Positions 1 to 10,522 of a stretch of 64,000 nucleotides of DNA are shown in pieces. The position numbers and the translations under genes were made by a program. The stretch comes from Prochlorococcus sp. AG-363-M21 (GTDB taxonomy: Bacteria; Cyanobacteriota; Cyanobacteriia; PCC-6307; Cyanobiaceae). Position 1 is the stretch's first letter. The number at the start of each line of letters is the position of its first letter. The stretch is from assembly GCA_003278305.1 (NCBI GenBank), contig QCFU01000006.1, positions 1 to 64,000 on the forward strand, in the 5' to 3' direction. The notes beneath the pieces are model-generated. The model made no database searches. It was not told where the DNA came from and saw only the letters and a program-made list of their open reading frames with translations.

Positions 1-998
1 ACCCTAGTTATCAGGGTCAGTTGGTTACATTCACTTATCCTGAATTAGGTAATACAGGTGTTAATCCTGATGATCAAGAAGCAGATAAACCATATGCAAA
101 AGGTGTAATAGCAAGACAAATTACTCATAAACCAAGCAATTGGCGCTTGTCAGACACTCTTGATAATTGGCTTAAACAAGAAAAAGTAGTTGGAATTTAT
201 GATTTAGACACTAGAGCTTTAGTGAGGCATTTAAGAGAATTTGGAACAATGAATGCTGCTATTTGTGGTGATGGGGAGTTTTCGCCATCACAACTATTGC
301 AAAAATTAAGAGATTTCCCTTCTATGGCAGGACTTGATTTGGCTAGTCAGGTCTCAACTCATAAAGCATATAAATGGAATATGCCTACATCAGTTGCTTT
401 TGATAAAAGGCTTAAATCAAGTAGATCAAAACCTTTTAAAGTTTTGGCTATTGATTTTGGTATTAAAAGATCAATATTAAATAGATTGGTTGCTTATGGA
501 TGCGAGGTTGAGGTGTTGCCTTTAACTGTTGATTTTCAAGAAATTTTAGATTTATCTCCAGATGGAGTTTTTCTTTCAAATGGACCAGGTGACCCAGCAG
601 CAGTGATAAAAGGAATCTCATTGGCTGATCGTTTAATCAATGAGACGGAGATACCTTTGTTTGGAATATGTTTAGGGCATCAGATTCTTGGATTAGCACT
701 AGGTGGAAAAACTTTTAAGCTTGCTTATGGTCACAGAGGCTTGAATCATCCGTGTGGGGAAACTGGCAAGATAGAAATTACAAGTCAGAACCATGGGTTT
801 GCTTTGGATGCATCATCTTTGGATCCTGAAAAGGTTGCAATAACACATTTGAATCTTAATGACGGGACTGTTGCAGGAATTGCAATGCTTAACAGATCTG
901 TATTTGGTATTCAATATCACCCAGAAGCCAGTCCTGGCCCGCACGATGCAGATCATCATTTTTCGCGTTTTGTTGAACTAATGTCAGAACGGCGTTGA
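1..998 (+). CDS. carA: Carbamoyl-phosphate synthase small subunit (5' truncated by window)
   Basis: Glutaminase subunit of carbamoyl-phosphate synthetase; it releases ammonia from glutamine for CarB in arginine and pyrimidine synthesis. The frame is open from base 3 at the window edge, so roughly the first 50 residues of a usual CarA of about 380 are outside. Numbering from codon 21, the CPSase N-terminal domain remnant covers about 1-130 and the class I glutamine amidotransferase domain about 140-320. The nucleophile motif FGICLGHQ carries Cys217, and [15 protein letters not shown] carries His300 and Glu302 of the triad. All catalytic residues are present and the C-terminus is intact. It is followed closely by a STAS protein on the same strand. 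The identification is secure. Confidence 0.97.
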   Translation, partial: PSYQGQLVTFTYPELGNTGVNPDDQEADKPYAKGVIARQITHKPSNWRLSDTLDNWLKQEKVVGIYDLDTRALVRHLREFGTMNAAICGDGEFSPSQLLQKLRDFPSMAGLDLASQVSTHKAYKWNMPTSVAFDKRLKSSRSKPFKVLAIDFGIKRSILNRLVAYGCEVEVLPLTVDFQEILDLSPDGVFLSNGPGDPAAVIKGISLADRLINETEIPLFGICLGHQILGLALGGKTFKLAYGHRGLNHPCGETGKIEITSQNHGFALDASSLDPEKVAITHLNLNDGTVAGIAMLNRSVFGIQYHPEASPGPHDADHHFSRFVELMSERR

Positions 999-1079
999 AA
1001 AATTGTTGAGTTGCTTTTTGATAACTACAATTTCTGGAAGGAGTTCAAGAGGATTAAACCCATAACAGATTCCCAGCGA

Positions 1080-1427
1080 TTGACTGTTTCTCTCCGTGGA
1101 GGGTTTGAGCGGCGTAAAGGCTGTCTAATCTTTTCTTTTACGGGACAATTAGATGCTTATTCAGAGAAGCAGTTTACAAACTTTGTAAACGATGCATTTA
1201 GTGCAAATCAATTGCCTATGGTCATTGACCTTACAAAAATTGATTTTATCGATTCATCTGGTTTGGGTGCAATGGTGCATTCAGCAAAACAATGCAAAAA
1301 GTCAAAACGATCTTTTGTCGTTGTTGGTAACCCTCGTGTTTCCCAGATAATAAAATCTGTAAGGCTTGAAGATTTTCTTCATTTGGTTTCAGATCTTGAT
1401 ACTGCACTAAATAAACTTGCAGCTTGA
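1080..1427 (+). CDS. STAS-domain anti-anti-sigma factor-like protein
   Basis: Single STAS domain of 115 residues, the fold of SpoIIAA/RsbV anti-sigma antagonists, which are regulated by phosphorylation of one serine. The motif DFIDSSGLGAMV places the candidate phospho-acceptor at Ser59 or Ser60, followed by the usual GLG turn. The frame is open further upstream to a TTG at 1011, but that adds a 23-residue lead unlike a STAS domain; the TTG at 1080 begins just before the first strand, so I prefer it, with no clear ribosome site for either. The stop overlaps the next gene's TTG start (TTGA), which suggests translational coupling. Partners are unknown; an RsbW-like kinase lies at 26495-26890 in this window. 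A structural, non-signalling STAS role is also possible. Confidence 0.85.
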   Translation: MTVSLRGGFERRKGCLIFSFTGQLDAYSEKQFTNFVNDAFSANQLPMVIDLTKIDFIDSSGLGAMVHSAKQCKKSKRSFVVVGNPRVSQIIKSVRLEDFLHLVSDLDTALNKLAA

Positions 1428-1825
1428 CAGATTGGATTCGCCAGCTAAACCCTTCTCAATGCCCTGAAGATTTAACTCCTTTACAATTGGCTTGGTTAGG
1501 AGATGCTGTTTGGGAAATGCATCAAAGGCTAAAATTATGTAAAAGCCGATCTAGGTTAAAAGATATGCATTTATCTGTAGTATCTATGGTCAAGGCAGAA
1601 GCTCAAGCAAATGCTTTGATTCAATTGGAGCATGAATTGACTGATATGGAAAAGGATATGGTTAAGCGAGGACGCAATCGAGTAGGAAGAGGATCTCGTA
1701 AACTGGATGCTTCTATCTATGCAAAGGCTACGGGTTTTGAAGCACTTGTTGGATGGTTATTTCTGAAAGATCCAAAAAGGCTTTCTCAAATTTTGGAATT
1801 ATTAGACACTACACTTAATGAATAA
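1424..1825 (+). CDS. mrnC: Mini-ribonuclease III
   Basis: Mini-RNase III family: an RNase III catalytic domain without the double-stranded RNA-binding domain, known from Bacillus to mature 23S rRNA. The 133-residue length fits. The motif LAWLGDAVWEMHQR holds the signature acidic residues (Asp27, Glu31), the basic patch RGRNRVGRGSRK is at 82-93, and the second acidic motif YAKATGFEALVGWLF carries Glu106. The TTG start overlaps the stop of the STAS gene, and an rRNA/tRNA methyltransferase follows 12 bases downstream, so the genes probably form one transcript with an RNA-maturation theme. Substrate in this organism is inferred from the family. Confidence 0.9.
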   Translation: MTDWIRQLNPSQCPEDLTPLQLAWLGDAVWEMHQRLKLCKSRSRLKDMHLSVVSMVKAEAQANALIQLEHELTDMEKDMVKRGRNRVGRGSRKLDASIYAKATGFEALVGWLFLKDPKRLSQILELLDTTLNE

Positions 1826-1837
1826 TAAATTGGAAAA

Positions 1838-3082
1838 ATGAGATATAGAGATCCGAAAAATGATACTTCCTCACGTTCTTCCTACTCCAGGAATGGACGA
1901 GGCAAGAGTGATAAGTCAAAATTTTCTGGGAATAGAAAGCAAAACGAATTACCAAAACAAAGGAGACCATTTCAAGAATCAAAGAGGAGTAAGCATTCTG
2001 AAAACTTCAATGATCATATTGGTGCTGATAACTCCAGAAGGTCCCTTAGATTTCAAAGAGCTAATAATCAAGAAGTAAATAGTGATCGGTCTCAAAGGAA
2101 AATTTATTCAGAAAACTCAAAGCATTCACTTAGGAGGTATAACTCAAGATTTGAAAATAAAGGAACAATTACATATGAAGGTAAGTCAGCTGAAAAAAAT
2201 TCATCCCAAGAAAAAAATAGAGTAAGGAACGATGATTTTGCATATGGTAAGAAGGATCAAAATAGTCAAGCTAGTCCACAAGATATTTTTTGGGGAAGAC
2301 ACGCTACATATGCAATTCTTGAATCAGGAAGGCCTTTGCATAGAATTTGGTGCACAACAGAAATAAGAACTTCTAATAAATTTCTTCAATTGCTAAGAGA
2401 TGCAAAGGCAGTAGGTGTTCTGGTTGAAGAAGTCTCTTGGGCAAGATTAGGACATCTTACAAACGGAGGGGTTCATCAAGGAATTGCTCTTCAAACTGCA
2501 GCATCAGAAACTTTTGATTTAAAAGTTTTAATTAATGGATGCAATTCCTTAAGTGAAAATCCTTTATTACTTGCTTTAGATGGGATTACTGATCCTCATA
2601 ATTTGGGAGCGATTGTTCGATCAGCTGAAGCATTAGGCGCTCATGGATTGATTCTTCCTCAAAGAAGAAGTGCAGGGCTAACGGGTTCTGTGGCAAAAGT
2701 TGCTGCAGGTGCATTAGAGCATTTGCCAGTGGCAAGAGTTGTCAATTTGAATAGAGCTTTAGAGCATTTAAAGAAAGTAGGGTATAGAATTATTGGTCTT
2801 GCAGAGGAAGGTACTGAAACAATAAATCAATTATTTTTAGATGGACCTTTGGTTGTTGTTATAGGCTCTGAAGGAAAAGGTTTATCTGTATTAACAAGAA
2901 GAAATTGTGATCAATTAATACGTATTCCATTAAGAGGAGTGACTTCTAACTTGAATGCATCTGTAGCTTCTTCAATTTTCTTGTATGAAGTAGCACGTAA
3001 AGGATGGATGAATGGAATTTCAGGGAATGATCCATCTCCTAAATTATCTCGACTTAAATTATCAAAGGTTTTGGAAACTTAA
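1838..3082 (+). CDS. rlmB: TrmH/SpoU-family 2'-O-ribose RNA methyltransferase with long charged N-terminus
   Basis: SPOUT (TrmH group 3) methyltransferase, probably the 23S rRNA Gm2251 enzyme RlmB. The SpoU substrate-binding domain starts at about residue 148 (DIFWGRHATYAILESG) and runs to about 225. The trefoil-knot domain follows: motif 1 DGITDPHNLGAIVRSAEALG (248-267), motif 2 VVVIGSEGKGLS (339-350) and motif 3 IPLRGVTSNLNASVASS (363-379). Residues 1-145 are a low-complexity tail rich in Ser, Arg, Lys and Asn with no recognisable fold; bacterial RlmB proteins usually have about 250 residues, so this is a large extension. It may bind RNA, but that is inference. tRNA Gm18 methylation by TrmH is the main alternative. 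Confidence 0.9.
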   Translation: MRYRDPKNDTSSRSSYSRNGRGKSDKSKFSGNRKQNELPKQRRPFQESKRSKHSENFNDHIGADNSRRSLRFQRANNQEVNSDRSQRKIYSENSKHSLRRYNSRFENKGTITYEGKSAEKNSSQEKNRVRNDDFAYGKKDQNSQASPQDIFWGRHATYAILESGRPLHRIWCTTEIRTSNKFLQLLRDAKAVGVLVEEVSWARLGHLTNGGVHQGIALQTAASETFDLKVLINGCNSLSENPLLLALDGITDPHNLGAIVRSAEALGAHGLILPQRRSAGLTGSVAKVAAGALEHLPVARVVNLNRALEHLKKVGYRIIGLAEEGTETINQLFLDGPLVVVIGSEGKGLSVLTRRNCDQLIRIPLRGVTSNLNASVASSIFLYEVARKGWMNGISGNDPSPKLSRLKLSKVLET

Positions 3083-3183
3083 ACCAAAATAGTTTTTATA
3101 AGTCAGTTGATATTTACTAATTAACTTTTTTACTTGCTTTCTCAACCAAGTCAACATATTTATTTTTCTTGGCCTAAATCTTT

Positions 3184-3213
3184 AATAAAGAAAATAAGTG
3201 TTTTTTCTTTATT
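3184..3213 (+). terminator. AT-only hairpin between rlmB and DUF1816 gene
   Basis: The 166-base gap after the methyltransferase contains a perfect inverted repeat: AATAAAGAAAA at 3184-3194 pairs with TTTTCTTTATT at 3203-3213 around an 8-base loop. The stem has almost no G-C pairs, so as an intrinsic terminator it would be weak; it could equally be chance in AT-rich sequence. Confidence 0.25.
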
Positions 3214-3248
3214 TATTACTAACATAAATTAAAGATTAATTTTTCCTT

Positions 3249-3479
3249 ATGGATCCACTTAAAGCTTTTCGCAATATGTTCAATCGATTGGGCTTTGCTT
3301 GGTGGGTAAAAATTCAAACTGACGATCCAATCGTAACTTATTGGTTTGGTCCTTTTTTGACTAAGAAAAGCTTGGATGGGGCTTTATCAGTTTTTCTTGA
3401 AGACCTAACTCTAGAGGGTTCAAAACCTTTAGATCACAGTATTACTCGTTCAAGAAGATCAGAGCCTTTAACTATTTAA
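3249..3479 (+). CDS. DUF1816 small cyanobacterial protein
   Basis: A 76-residue soluble protein of the cyanobacterial DUF1816 type. The family pattern is visible as AWWVKIQTDDPIVTYWFGPF (17-36) followed by a helix ending in FLEDLTLEG (48-56). The family is sometimes placed near phycobilisome-linker-like domains, but no function is established, and no phycobilisome genes occur in this window. It stands alone between the RNA methyltransferase and gatA, separated by 166 and 52 bases. The ATG start follows a very AT-rich leader. Confidence 0.8.
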   Translation: MDPLKAFRNMFNRLGFAWWVKIQTDDPIVTYWFGPFLTKKSLDGALSVFLEDLTLEGSKPLDHSITRSRRSEPLTI

Positions 3480-3531
3480 TCTTTTTGTGACATATAAACT
3501 GATAGCGTCTTAATAAATATCCCAACTAATA

Positions 3532-4995
3532 ATGGCGATCGCTGAATGGCGCCAGAAGCTAATCAAAGGAGAGGTGTCTTCTTTAGAATTAGTTGATGAG
3601 CACTTCAAAAGAATTAAAAAAGTAGATGATAAGCTTCATGCTTTTTTGTTTGTTAATGAAGAACACGCTCGCGCCAAAGCTTTGGAGCTAGATAATGCAA
3701 GAAGTTCTGGTGTGGAGTTGCCTCCATTAGCAGGAATTCCTGTAGCGATAAAAGATAATCTTTGTACAAAAGGCATAAAAACAACTTGTTCTAGCAAGAT
3801 GCTAGAAAACTTTGTCTCACCTTATGAGTCCACAGTTACAGATAGACTTTGGAAGGCAGGTGCTCTATTGGTTGGTAAAACAAATTTAGATGAGTTTGCA
3901 ATGGGAAGTTCTACAGAAACTTCTGCATTTGGAGCAACATTAAATCCATGGAAAAGTAATAGAGTCCCAGGCGGAAGTTCTGGAGGAAGCGCTGCGGCAG
4001 TGGCGGCTGGACTTTGTATTGCTTCATTAGGCTCTGATACAGGTGGTTCGATTAGGCAACCTGCTTCTTTCTGTGGCGTGGTTGGATTAAAACCAACCTA
4101 TGGCCGTGTAAGTAGATGGGGGTTAGTGGCTTTTGCAAGTTCATTGGATCAAGTTGGTCCTTTTACTTCTAATGTTTCTGATGCAGCAGAACTTTTGCAG
4201 GTAATTGCTGGCCAAGATCCCAAAGACTCAACTTGCCTAGACCACTCTGTCCCAGACTTTTCAGAGTTTATTTCTCATCCCATCAAAGGCACTCGCATTG
4301 GATTAATTAAGGAGTGCTTTGACCAGAAAGGACTTTCAAAAGAAGTTAAAGAGTCTGTACTTAAGGCCGCTAAGCAATTGGAATCTTTAGGAGCAGAAAT
4401 CTCTGAAGTCTCTTGCCCGCGTTTTAATGATGGAATAGCTACTTATTATGTTATTGCTCCTTCAGAAGCTTCTGCAAATTTAGCTAGATACGATGGAGTT
4501 AAATATGGAGCTCGCTTTCAAGAAAAAGATAGTTTGTCCGAGATGACGGCTTTGACCAGAGCCAAAGGCTTTGGCAATGAAGTTCAACGACGCATTTTGA
4601 TTGGCACCTATGCTCTTTCTGCTGGCTATGTAGATGCTTATTATAAAAAAGCTCAACAAGTTAGAACGCTCATTTGTAGAGATTTTCAGAAAGCTTTTGA
4701 ACAAGTTGATTTTCTTCTAACACCTACTTCGCCTACAACAGCTTTTGAATCAGGGGCTCATGAGAATGACCCTCTAGCAATGTATCTTTCTGACTTATTA
4801 ACAATTCCTGCGAACTTGGCTGGGCTGCCTGCAATATCTGTGCCTTGTGGATTTGATGGGTTGGGTCTTCCAATAGGATGTCAACTAATTGGAAATGTTT
4901 TAGAAGAACCACGTTTACTCCAAGTTGCATATCAATATGAGCAAGAAGCGCAAATTATGAGCATGCAACCAAAAGGAGATTTCGTACCAAGTTGA
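3532..4995 (+). CDS. gatA: Glutamyl-tRNA(Gln) amidotransferase subunit A
   Basis: Amidase subunit of the GatCAB complex, which converts Glu-tRNA(Gln) to Gln-tRNA(Gln) in organisms lacking a glutaminyl-tRNA synthetase. The 487-residue length is standard. The amidase-signature triad is complete: Lys74 (GIPVAIKDN), cis-Ser149 in [15 protein letters not shown] and nucleophile Ser173 in [15 protein letters not shown]. The spacing (75 and 24 residues) matches known GatA enzymes. gatB and gatC are not in this window, as is usual for scattered cyanobacterial gat genes. The ATG at 3532 puts a normal N-terminal helix ([15 protein letters not shown]) in place. Confidence 0.97.
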   Translation: MAIAEWRQKLIKGEVSSLELVDEHFKRIKKVDDKLHAFLFVNEEHARAKALELDNARSSGVELPPLAGIPVAIKDNLCTKGIKTTCSSKMLENFVSPYESTVTDRLWKAGALLVGKTNLDEFAMGSSTETSAFGATLNPWKSNRVPGGSSGGSAAAVAAGLCIASLGSDTGGSIRQPASFCGVVGLKPTYGRVSRWGLVAFASSLDQVGPFTSNVSDAAELLQVIAGQDPKDSTCLDHSVPDFSEFISHPIKGTRIGLIKECFDQKGLSKEVKESVLKAAKQLESLGAEISEVSCPRFNDGIATYYVIAPSEASANLARYDGVKYGARFQEKDSLSEMTALTRAKGFGNEVQRRILIGTYALSAGYVDAYYKKAQQVRTLICRDFQKAFEQVDFLLTPTSPTTAFESGAHENDPLAMYLSDLLTIPANLAGLPAISVPCGFDGLGLPIGCQLIGNVLEEPRLLQVAYQYEQEAQIMSMQPKGDFVPS

Positions 4996-5066
4996 TTTTT
5001 GCACCATATATTGTGTTTTGTTTTATAAATGACCCTTTATATTGAGTATTCCCATAGAATTGATAG

Positions 5067-8000
5067 ATGGGATTTGTTCCGTTACATAATCACAGTGATT
5101 ACAGCCTGTTAGATGGCGCTAGCCAGCTTCCTTTGATGGTGAAAAGAGCTAAGGAGCTTGGTTTCCCTGCTATAGCACTTACTGATCATGGGGTGATGTA
5201 TGGAGCGATAGAGCTTTTGAAGTTATGTAATGGATCTGGAATAAAGCCAATTATTGGTAATGAAATGTATATTATTAATGGCTCTATTAATGATCCACAA
5301 CCAAAGAAAGAGCGTAGATATCATTTGGTTGTTCTTGCTAAAAATGAGATTGGATATAGAAATCTTGTCAAACTAACTTCTATAAGTCATCTTCAAGGAA
5401 TGAGGGGCAGGGGGATATTTTCAAGAGCATGCATTGACAAGCAATTGCTGAAAAAGTATAGAGAAGGTTTGATTTTGTCTACTGCATGTTTGGGTGGTGA
5501 GATTCCTCAAGCTATCTTACGTGGAAGATTTGATGTCGCAAGAGAGATTGCATGTTGGTACAAGGATATATTTGATGATGATTTTTACTTAGAAATTCAA
5601 GATCATGGGTCAATTGAAGATAGAATTGTTAATGTCGAGATTGTAAAAATTGCGCAAGAACTAGATATTAAGTTGATAGCTACTAATGATGCACATTATT
5701 TAACTAAAGATGATGTAGAGGCTCATGATGCATTGCTTTGTGTTTTAACTGGAAAGCTAATAAGTGAGCAGAAGAGACTTAGATATACAGGTACAGAATA
5801 TTTAAAGTCAGAAGAAGATATGAAGAATCTCTATGTGGACCATTTACCTAGAGATGTTGTTTATGAAGCAATATCTAACACAGAAAAAGTTGCAGAAAAA
5901 GTAGGAGAATATAATATCTTAGGTAGTTATAAGATGCCAGATTTCCCATTGCCAACAGGAGTAAATCCTACTGCATATCTTAAGAAAATTGCACACCAAG
6001 GCTTATTAGAGAAACTTGATTTAAAGACATCAAGTGATATTGATAAATCTTATTTAGAACGATTAGATAATGAAATAAATATTATTAATCAAATGGGATT
6101 TCCTAATTACTTTTTGGTGGTTTGGGACTATATAAAATTTGCAAGGGAAAGTGGAATAGCAGTTGGACCAGGTAGAGGTTCTGCTGCAGGTTCATTAGTG
6201 GCATTTGCATTAGGCATTACAAATATCGACCCTGTAGAAAATGGACTTTTGTTTGAACGTTTCTTAAACCCTGAACGTAAATCTATGCCAGATATAGATA
6301 CAGACTTTTGTATAGAAAGAAGGGGTGAAGTTATAGATTATGTTACTAAGAGATATGGTCAGGAAAAAGTTGCTCAAATAATTACTTTCAACAGAATGAC
6401 ATCTAAGGCTGTTCTTAAGGATGTTGCTCGAGTTTTGGATATACCTTATGGAGATGCAGATCGACTCGCAAAGTTGATTCCAGTTGTAAGAGGAAAACCA
6501 GCTAAATTGTCAAAAATGATATCTAAAGATTCTCCTAATAGTGACTTTAGGGATAAGTATCAAAAAGATTCTTTGGTTAAGAAGTGGGTTGATATGGCGA
6601 TAAGAATTGAAGGTACAAATAAAACGTTTGGTGTTCATGCGGCAGGTGTGGTTATAGCTGCAGAAGCTTTAGATGATTTAGTTCCTTTGCAAAGAAATAA
6701 TGATGGTCAGATTATTACTCAATATTTCATGGAAGATATTGAATCTCTTGGGTTGTTAAAAATGGATTTCCTAGGCCTTAGAAATTTAACAATGATAGAG
6801 AAAACTGTTGATTTAGTCGAAGAATCCATGGGACTTAAAATAGAGTTAGACAGATTATCAATGGATGATAGTAAAACATTTGATCTTTTATCCAGGGGGG
6901 ACTTAGAAGGTATTTTTCAACTTGAATCTAGTGGGATGAGACAGATAGTTAGAGATCTAAAGCCTTCATCATTGGAGGATATTTCTTCAATTCTTGCACT
7001 TTACAGGCCTGGTCCTTTAGATGCTGGACTTATACCCAAGTTCATTAATAGGAAACATGGTAGAGAGCAAATTGATTTTCCTCATTCCTCTTTGGTTCCA
7101 ATCTTAGGAGAAACATATGGGATCATGATTTATCAAGAACAGATTATGAAGATTGCTCAGGATCTGGCTGGATACTCTCTTGGCCAAGCGGATTTATTGA
7201 GAAGAGCTATGGGTAAGAAAAAAGTTTCAGAAATGCATAAGCATCGCAATTTATTTGTAGAGGGTGCAAATAAAAAGGGCGTTAATTCAAAGACTGCAAA
7301 TGATTTGTTTGACCAAATGGTTCTTTTTGCTGAATATTGCTTTAACAAAAGTCATTCAACAGCTTATGGAGCGGTTACTTATCAAACAGCGTATTTGAAA
7401 GCTCACTATCCAGTAGCTTATATGGCTGCTTTGTTGACTGTTAATGCTGGCTCTAGTGACAAGGTTCAACGCTATATAGCAAATTGCAATTCAATGGGAA
7501 TAGAAGTTATTCCTCCTAACGTAAATTCTTCAGGCATTGATTTTACTCCTAGTAAAGATCGTATTTTATTTGGATTGTCTGCAGTTAAAAATCTTGGTGA
7601 TAGTGCCATAAAACAATTAATTGTTTCTCGTGAAAAAGATGGTCCTTTCTTGTCTTTAGCTGATCTCTGTGACCGAATCCCGGCTAATTCACTTAATAGA
7701 CGAGGGCTTGAATCTTTGATTCACTGTGGTGCATTGGACTCATTGCATGAAAATGCAAATAGGGCGCAATTAATAGCTGATCTCGAGTTAATAATTGAAT
7801 GGGCTGCTGCTCGAGCTCGTGATCGATTAAGCGGGCAAGGTAATTTATTTGATATGTCAGATTCGGTGCAAAATGCTAGGGCTGATCAACAAATCACTTC
7901 TGCCCCAAAGGCCTCTTCTGTAGAGGATTATCCACCTACCCAAAAACTCAGATTAGAAAAAGAGTTGTTAGGATTTTATTTGTCTGATCATCCGCTTAAA

Positions 8001-8582
8001 CAACTTTCTGAAGACGTTAGACTTATTGCTCCTATTGGCCTGACTAGTTTGGAGGAACAAAAAGATAAAGCAAAGATAAGTGTTATAGCAATGATTAATG
8101 ATATTAGGCAAGTTACAACTCGAAAGGGTGATCGTATGGCAATACTTAAAATCGAGGACCTTACAGGGGGATGTGAGGCAGTTGTGTTTCCAAAAAGTTA
8201 TCAGAGATTATCAGATCATTTGATGACAGAAACACGTCTTTTGTTCTGGGGATCAGTAGATCGAAGGGATGAGAATGTTCAATTAATAGTTGATGATTGT
8301 AGATTAATTGATGAAATGAGATTTGTTATTGTAGATCTTTTGCCAGAACAGATTGATAATATTGATTATCAATATCGCCTAAGAGAGTGTTTGTATAGTA
8401 ATAGGCCTGAAAGGGAAGATGTTGGTGTAAAAGTTCCTGTTGTAGCTGCTATTAGAGTCGGTAAAGATATTAAATATGTTCGTTTAGGTCATCAATTTTG
8501 CGTTAAGAACCCTGAGAAGGTAGTTGAGTCATTGAAAAGTATTTCTTTTAATGCCAGCTGCAGTAGCAGTCTTGTTAATTAG
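5067..8582 (+). CDS. dnaE: DNA polymerase III alpha subunit
   Basis: Catalytic subunit of the replicative polymerase (C-family), 1171 residues, normal for DnaE1. The N-terminal PHP domain begins at once with [18 protein letters not shown]. The palm motif PDIDTDFC lies at 408-415 with the catalytic aspartates, and [18 protein letters not shown] precedes it. The fingers and beta-binding region run to about 850, and an OB-fold follows near 1000-1080 ([19 protein letters not shown]). The start is ATG 5067, since [10 protein letters not shown] matches the family's usual beginning. The last 8 bases overlap the convergent PAM68 gene. No intein or split is present, although split dnaE with an intein is common in other cyanobacteria. 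Confidence 0.98.
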   Translation: MGFVPLHNHSDYSLLDGASQLPLMVKRAKELGFPAIALTDHGVMYGAIELLKLCNGSGIKPIIGNEMYIINGSINDPQPKKERRYHLVVLAKNEIGYRNLVKLTSISHLQGMRGRGIFSRACIDKQLLKKYREGLILSTACLGGEIPQAILRGRFDVAREIACWYKDIFDDDFYLEIQDHGSIEDRIVNVEIVKIAQELDIKLIATNDAHYLTKDDVEAHDALLCVLTGKLISEQKRLRYTGTEYLKSEEDMKNLYVDHLPRDVVYEAISNTEKVAEKVGEYNILGSYKMPDFPLPTGVNPTAYLKKIAHQGLLEKLDLKTSSDIDKSYLERLDNEINIINQMGFPNYFLVVWDYIKFARESGIAVGPGRGSAAGSLVAFALGITNIDPVENGLLFERFLNPERKSMPDIDTDFCIERRGEVIDYVTKRYGQEKVAQIITFNRMTSKAVLKDVARVLDIPYGDADRLAKLIPVVRGKPAKLSKMISKDSPNSDFRDKYQKDSLVKKWVDMAIRIEGTNKTFGVHAAGVVIAAEALDDLVPLQRNNDGQIITQYFMEDIESLGLLKMDFLGLRNLTMIEKTVDLVEESMGLKIELDRLSMDDSKTFDLLSRGDLEGIFQLESSGMRQIVRDLKPSSLEDISSILALYRPGPLDAGLIPKFINRKHGREQIDFPHSSLVPILGETYGIMIYQEQIMKIAQDLAGYSLGQADLLRRAMGKKKVSEMHKHRNLFVEGANKKGVNSKTANDLFDQMVLFAEYCFNKSHSTAYGAVTYQTAYLKAHYPVAYMAALLTVNAGSSDKVQRYIANCNSMGIEVIPPNVNSSGIDFTPSKDRILFGLSAVKNLGDSAIKQLIVSREKDGPFLSLADLCDRIPANSLNRRGLESLIHCGALDSLHENANRAQLIADLELIIEWAAARARDRLSGQGNLFDMSDSVQNARADQQITSAPKASSVEDYPPTQKLRLEKELLGFYLSDHPLKQLSEDVRLIAPIGLTSLEEQKDKAKISVIAMINDIRQVTTRKGDRMAILKIEDLTGGCEAVVFPKSYQRLSDHLMTETRLLFWGSVDRRDENVQLIVDDCRLIDEMRFVIVDLLPEQIDNIDYQYRLRECLYSNRPEREDVGVKVPVVAAIRVGKDIKYVRLGHQFCVKNPEKVVESLKSISFNASCSSSLVN

Positions 8583-9012
8583 TTTTTTTTGTTGAGTCTT
8601 GTGGCGGTCCGATTGTTTTAAATGCACTTTTCATCCTCTGAATATTGGGACGTATGTTTTCAAGGCCTATAAAACTTCCTGGCTCTTTTTCCCAACTTGC
8701 TGAAAGTATGCCAAAACTTAAACCTATTAGCCCAATGAGAAAACATATTGCTGAAGTAGCAAGGGTTATTGCAGGAGGTACATCTATTATATCTTTGGTG
8801 ATGAGTATATAGCTAAGAATAAATACACCCATTCCACTTGCAGTTGGCAAGCCTGTTGTAAATGCAATTCTCCTTATCATTCTATTCGCAACTTCCTTAG
8901 GAATAAAGGCATCTCTTCTGCTTTTCTTTTTGCTTGATTTAATTTTATTGGGTTTTTGCTGTGTTGGAAGAGGTGTAAGTTTTAAATCCTTTAACTTTTT
9001 ATTGTCAGTCAT
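8575..9012 (-). CDS. PAM68-family photosystem II assembly protein (DUF3464)
   Basis: Thylakoid membrane protein of the PAM68 family; in plants and cyanobacteria it helps early photosystem II assembly. The 145 residues begin with a Lys-rich soluble part (1-45), then the family signature [20 protein letters not shown] (38-57). Two membrane helices follow (about 58-76 and 85-108), and then the conserved [16 protein letters not shown] (104-119). The C-terminal tail faces the same side as the N-terminus. It lies last in a minus-strand run after rpsO, 29 bases away, and overlaps the end of dnaE by 8 bases. The family assignment is good; the role is taken from homologues. Confidence 0.85.
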   Translation of the reverse strand: MTDNKKLKDLKLTPLPTQQKPNKIKSSKKKSRRDAFIPKEVANRMIRRIAFTTGLPTASGMGVFILSYILITKDIIDVPPAITLATSAICFLIGLIGLSFGILSASWEKEPGSFIGLENIRPNIQRMKSAFKTIGPPQDSTKKTN

Positions 9013-9041
9013 TTACCCTTTTTGTTAGTTATTTTACTTCA

Positions 9042-9311
9042 CTATCCTCTGATATTTAACTTGCCAATCAAGTCACTGTAACGTTTTTGACTTTTGCCTT
9101 TCACGTAATTAAGGAGTCTTTTCCTTTGTCCAATCATTTTTAGTAGCCCTTGCCTTGAGGAGAAATCATGTGTGTTCTTCTGAAGGTGATCGCTTAATTT
9201 CGCAATTCTTTTACTTAACATTGCAACCTGAATTTCTGCAGAACCAGTGTCAGTACCGTGGTTCTGATGAGTGTTGATAAGTTCTTGCTTTTCTTTAGTA
9301 TTGAGCGTCAT
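9042..9311 (-). CDS. rpsO: 30S ribosomal protein S15
   Basis: S15 binds 16S rRNA early in assembly of the small-subunit platform. At 89 residues it has the standard length and contains the family signature [19 protein letters not shown] (18-36), the loop [20 protein letters not shown] (residues about 46-65, written with its preceding helix) and the end [20 protein letters not shown]. It lies between ruvA and the PAM68 gene on the minus strand, 71 bases after ruvA. No autoregulatory pseudoknot could be recognised in the short leader. Confidence 0.97.
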   Translation of the reverse strand: MTLNTKEKQELINTHQNHGTDTGSAEIQVAMLSKRIAKLSDHLQKNTHDFSSRQGLLKMIGQRKRLLNYVKGKSQKRYSDLIGKLNIRG

Positions 9312-9382
9312 GTTTTTTGAGTTGAATGAATTAGAAGGTCTCTTTGTTATTAGGCCCCTAATCTAACCTCTATAGTCCACTT

Positions 9383-10030
9383 CTAGCTAGTTTCTTGACT
9401 TAACAACATTAGGGCTTCTTTGAGAAGGGTTTGAAAATCAGCATTCTTTTGGAGCTTAATTTTAGGAGCTTTTGAAAGAGTGTTAAAAGCTTCTTGGATC
9501 TCAGATCCTTCATATTTCAGATTTTGTAATGCGCTTCTCACTTCATTTGATATCTCCTCATCAAAAAAAGTTGCTTTTATATTTGACTTTTGAGAGTTAA
9601 GTCCATTTTTTTCAACTAATTCATTAAGCTTACTCTTTAGTTCAAGAATTATCCTTTCTCCAGTTTTTTTACCTATCCCTGGAGATTTAGTTAGTTCTAT
9701 AATTTCTTCATTTATAATTGCAGAAATTAAATTAACTGAATTATTATTTTCTAAAAGAGATATTGCAATTTGAGATCCTATACCACTTACACCTATTAAT
9801 TTTCTAAATAAATCCCTTTCTAACTTATTAATAAATCCATAGAGAATATTTCCATCATCTCTAGTGATTTGATGAATCCAAAGAATTAACTTTGTTTGAT
9901 ATTTAATACTTTCTAATTCTTTTTTTAACAAAGTCACTTCATAACCAATTCCACAGCAATTAATTAGTATTCCTACACGATTGCCTTGCTCCCAAAGTTC
10001 TATTTTTTCTCCAGAGAGCCAACTGATCAT
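9383..10030 (-). CDS. ruvA: Holliday junction branch migration protein RuvA
   Basis: RuvA tetramers bind Holliday junctions and load the RuvB motor. The 215 residues show an N-terminal OB-fold (MISWLSGEKIELWEQGNRVG onward, 1-65), helix-hairpin-helix motifs around LIGVSGIGSQIAISLL (78-93) and KSPGIGKKTGERIILELKSKL (113-133), and a C-terminal three-helix RuvB-contact domain from about 160 to the end (EVRSALQNLKYEGSEIQEAF). The start ATG follows a 35-base gap from the glycine-zipper gene. ruvB and ruvC are not here. Confidence 0.95.
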   Translation of the reverse strand: MISWLSGEKIELWEQGNRVGILINCCGIGYEVTLLKKELESIKYQTKLILWIHQITRDDGNILYGFINKLERDLFRKLIGVSGIGSQIAISLLENNNSVNLISAIINEEIIELTKSPGIGKKTGERIILELKSKLNELVEKNGLNSQKSNIKATFFDEEISNEVRSALQNLKYEGSEIQEAFNTLSKAPKIKLQKNADFQTLLKEALMLLSQETS

Positions 10031-10065
10031 GGATTGGTTATTTACTGAATTTTAAAGAAATTTAT

Positions 10066-10506
10066 CTAACCCCCATCAAGTTGACAACCAATCATTGCGC
10101 CAGCAGCACCTCCTGCAGGAACTGCCCACCATCTGTCTTTGCCTCTAGTGCCTGACATTGTTAAACCTGCACCTAATAAACCTCCGATAATTGTCCCTTC
10201 TTTACAGTCGTTTTGATCAACCTTCGCATTTGGTAGAGGTGGTATGTCTGCATATTCTGGTCCAAGAGTAGTGGTTTTAGTAGTTGTTCTGGTTGTAGTT
10301 TTTGTCCTAATTGATTCACAAGGGACTTCCACAATCTCTGTCCAGGACTTGACATATCCTGGTGATAGACGATTGCCAGGAACGTATTCCTCTTTATATT
10401 CATTACGCGTACAGGTCCTTACCCTTGAGTAGCCCCGTTGATATTCATCTCCTATTGCGAAAGAACCTAAGCTTAGGGAGAAAATTAGAACAAATAAAAA
10501 TTTCAT
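10066..10506 (-). CDS. Exported glycine-zipper protein, function unknown
   Basis: A 146-residue protein with a clear signal peptide (MKFLFVLIFSLSLGSFAIG, cleavage probably after residue 18-19). The mature part is polar with a Thr/Arg run (RTKTTTRTTTKTTT, 67-80). It ends in a glycine-zipper segment, CKEGTIIGGLLGAGLTMSG (101-119) and WAVPAGGAAGAMIGCQLDGG (127-146). Such zippers occur in periplasmic and outer-membrane-associated proteins. Cysteines at about 32, 63, 101 and 141 could form disulfides. No catalytic motif is seen. It lies 35 bases upstream of ruvA and 16 bases after the EamA exporter, so it may share their transcript. Confidence 0.75.
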   Translation of the reverse strand: MKFLFVLIFSLSLGSFAIGDEYQRGYSRVRTCTRNEYKEEYVPGNRLSPGYVKSWTEIVEVPCESIRTKTTTRTTTKTTTLGPEYADIPPLPNAKVDQNDCKEGTIIGGLLGAGLTMSGTRGKDRWWAVPAGGAAGAMIGCQLDGG

Positions 10507-10522
10507 ATTTTAAGGGTTTTAT

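Noticed and set aside
1860-2078. 72-codon plus-strand frame inside the RNA methyltransferase gene
   Set aside because: It overlaps the coding sequence in another frame and follows from the low-complexity extension; no independent signal.
5067-8582. Split or intein-containing dnaE, common in other cyanobacteria
   Set aside because: The 1171-residue frame is continuous and has no intein motifs.
10244-10432. Val-rich plus-strand frame opposite the glycine-zipper protein
   Set aside because: It is the complement of the Thr/Arg codon run (ACN codons read as GTN on the other strand) and has no start signal.
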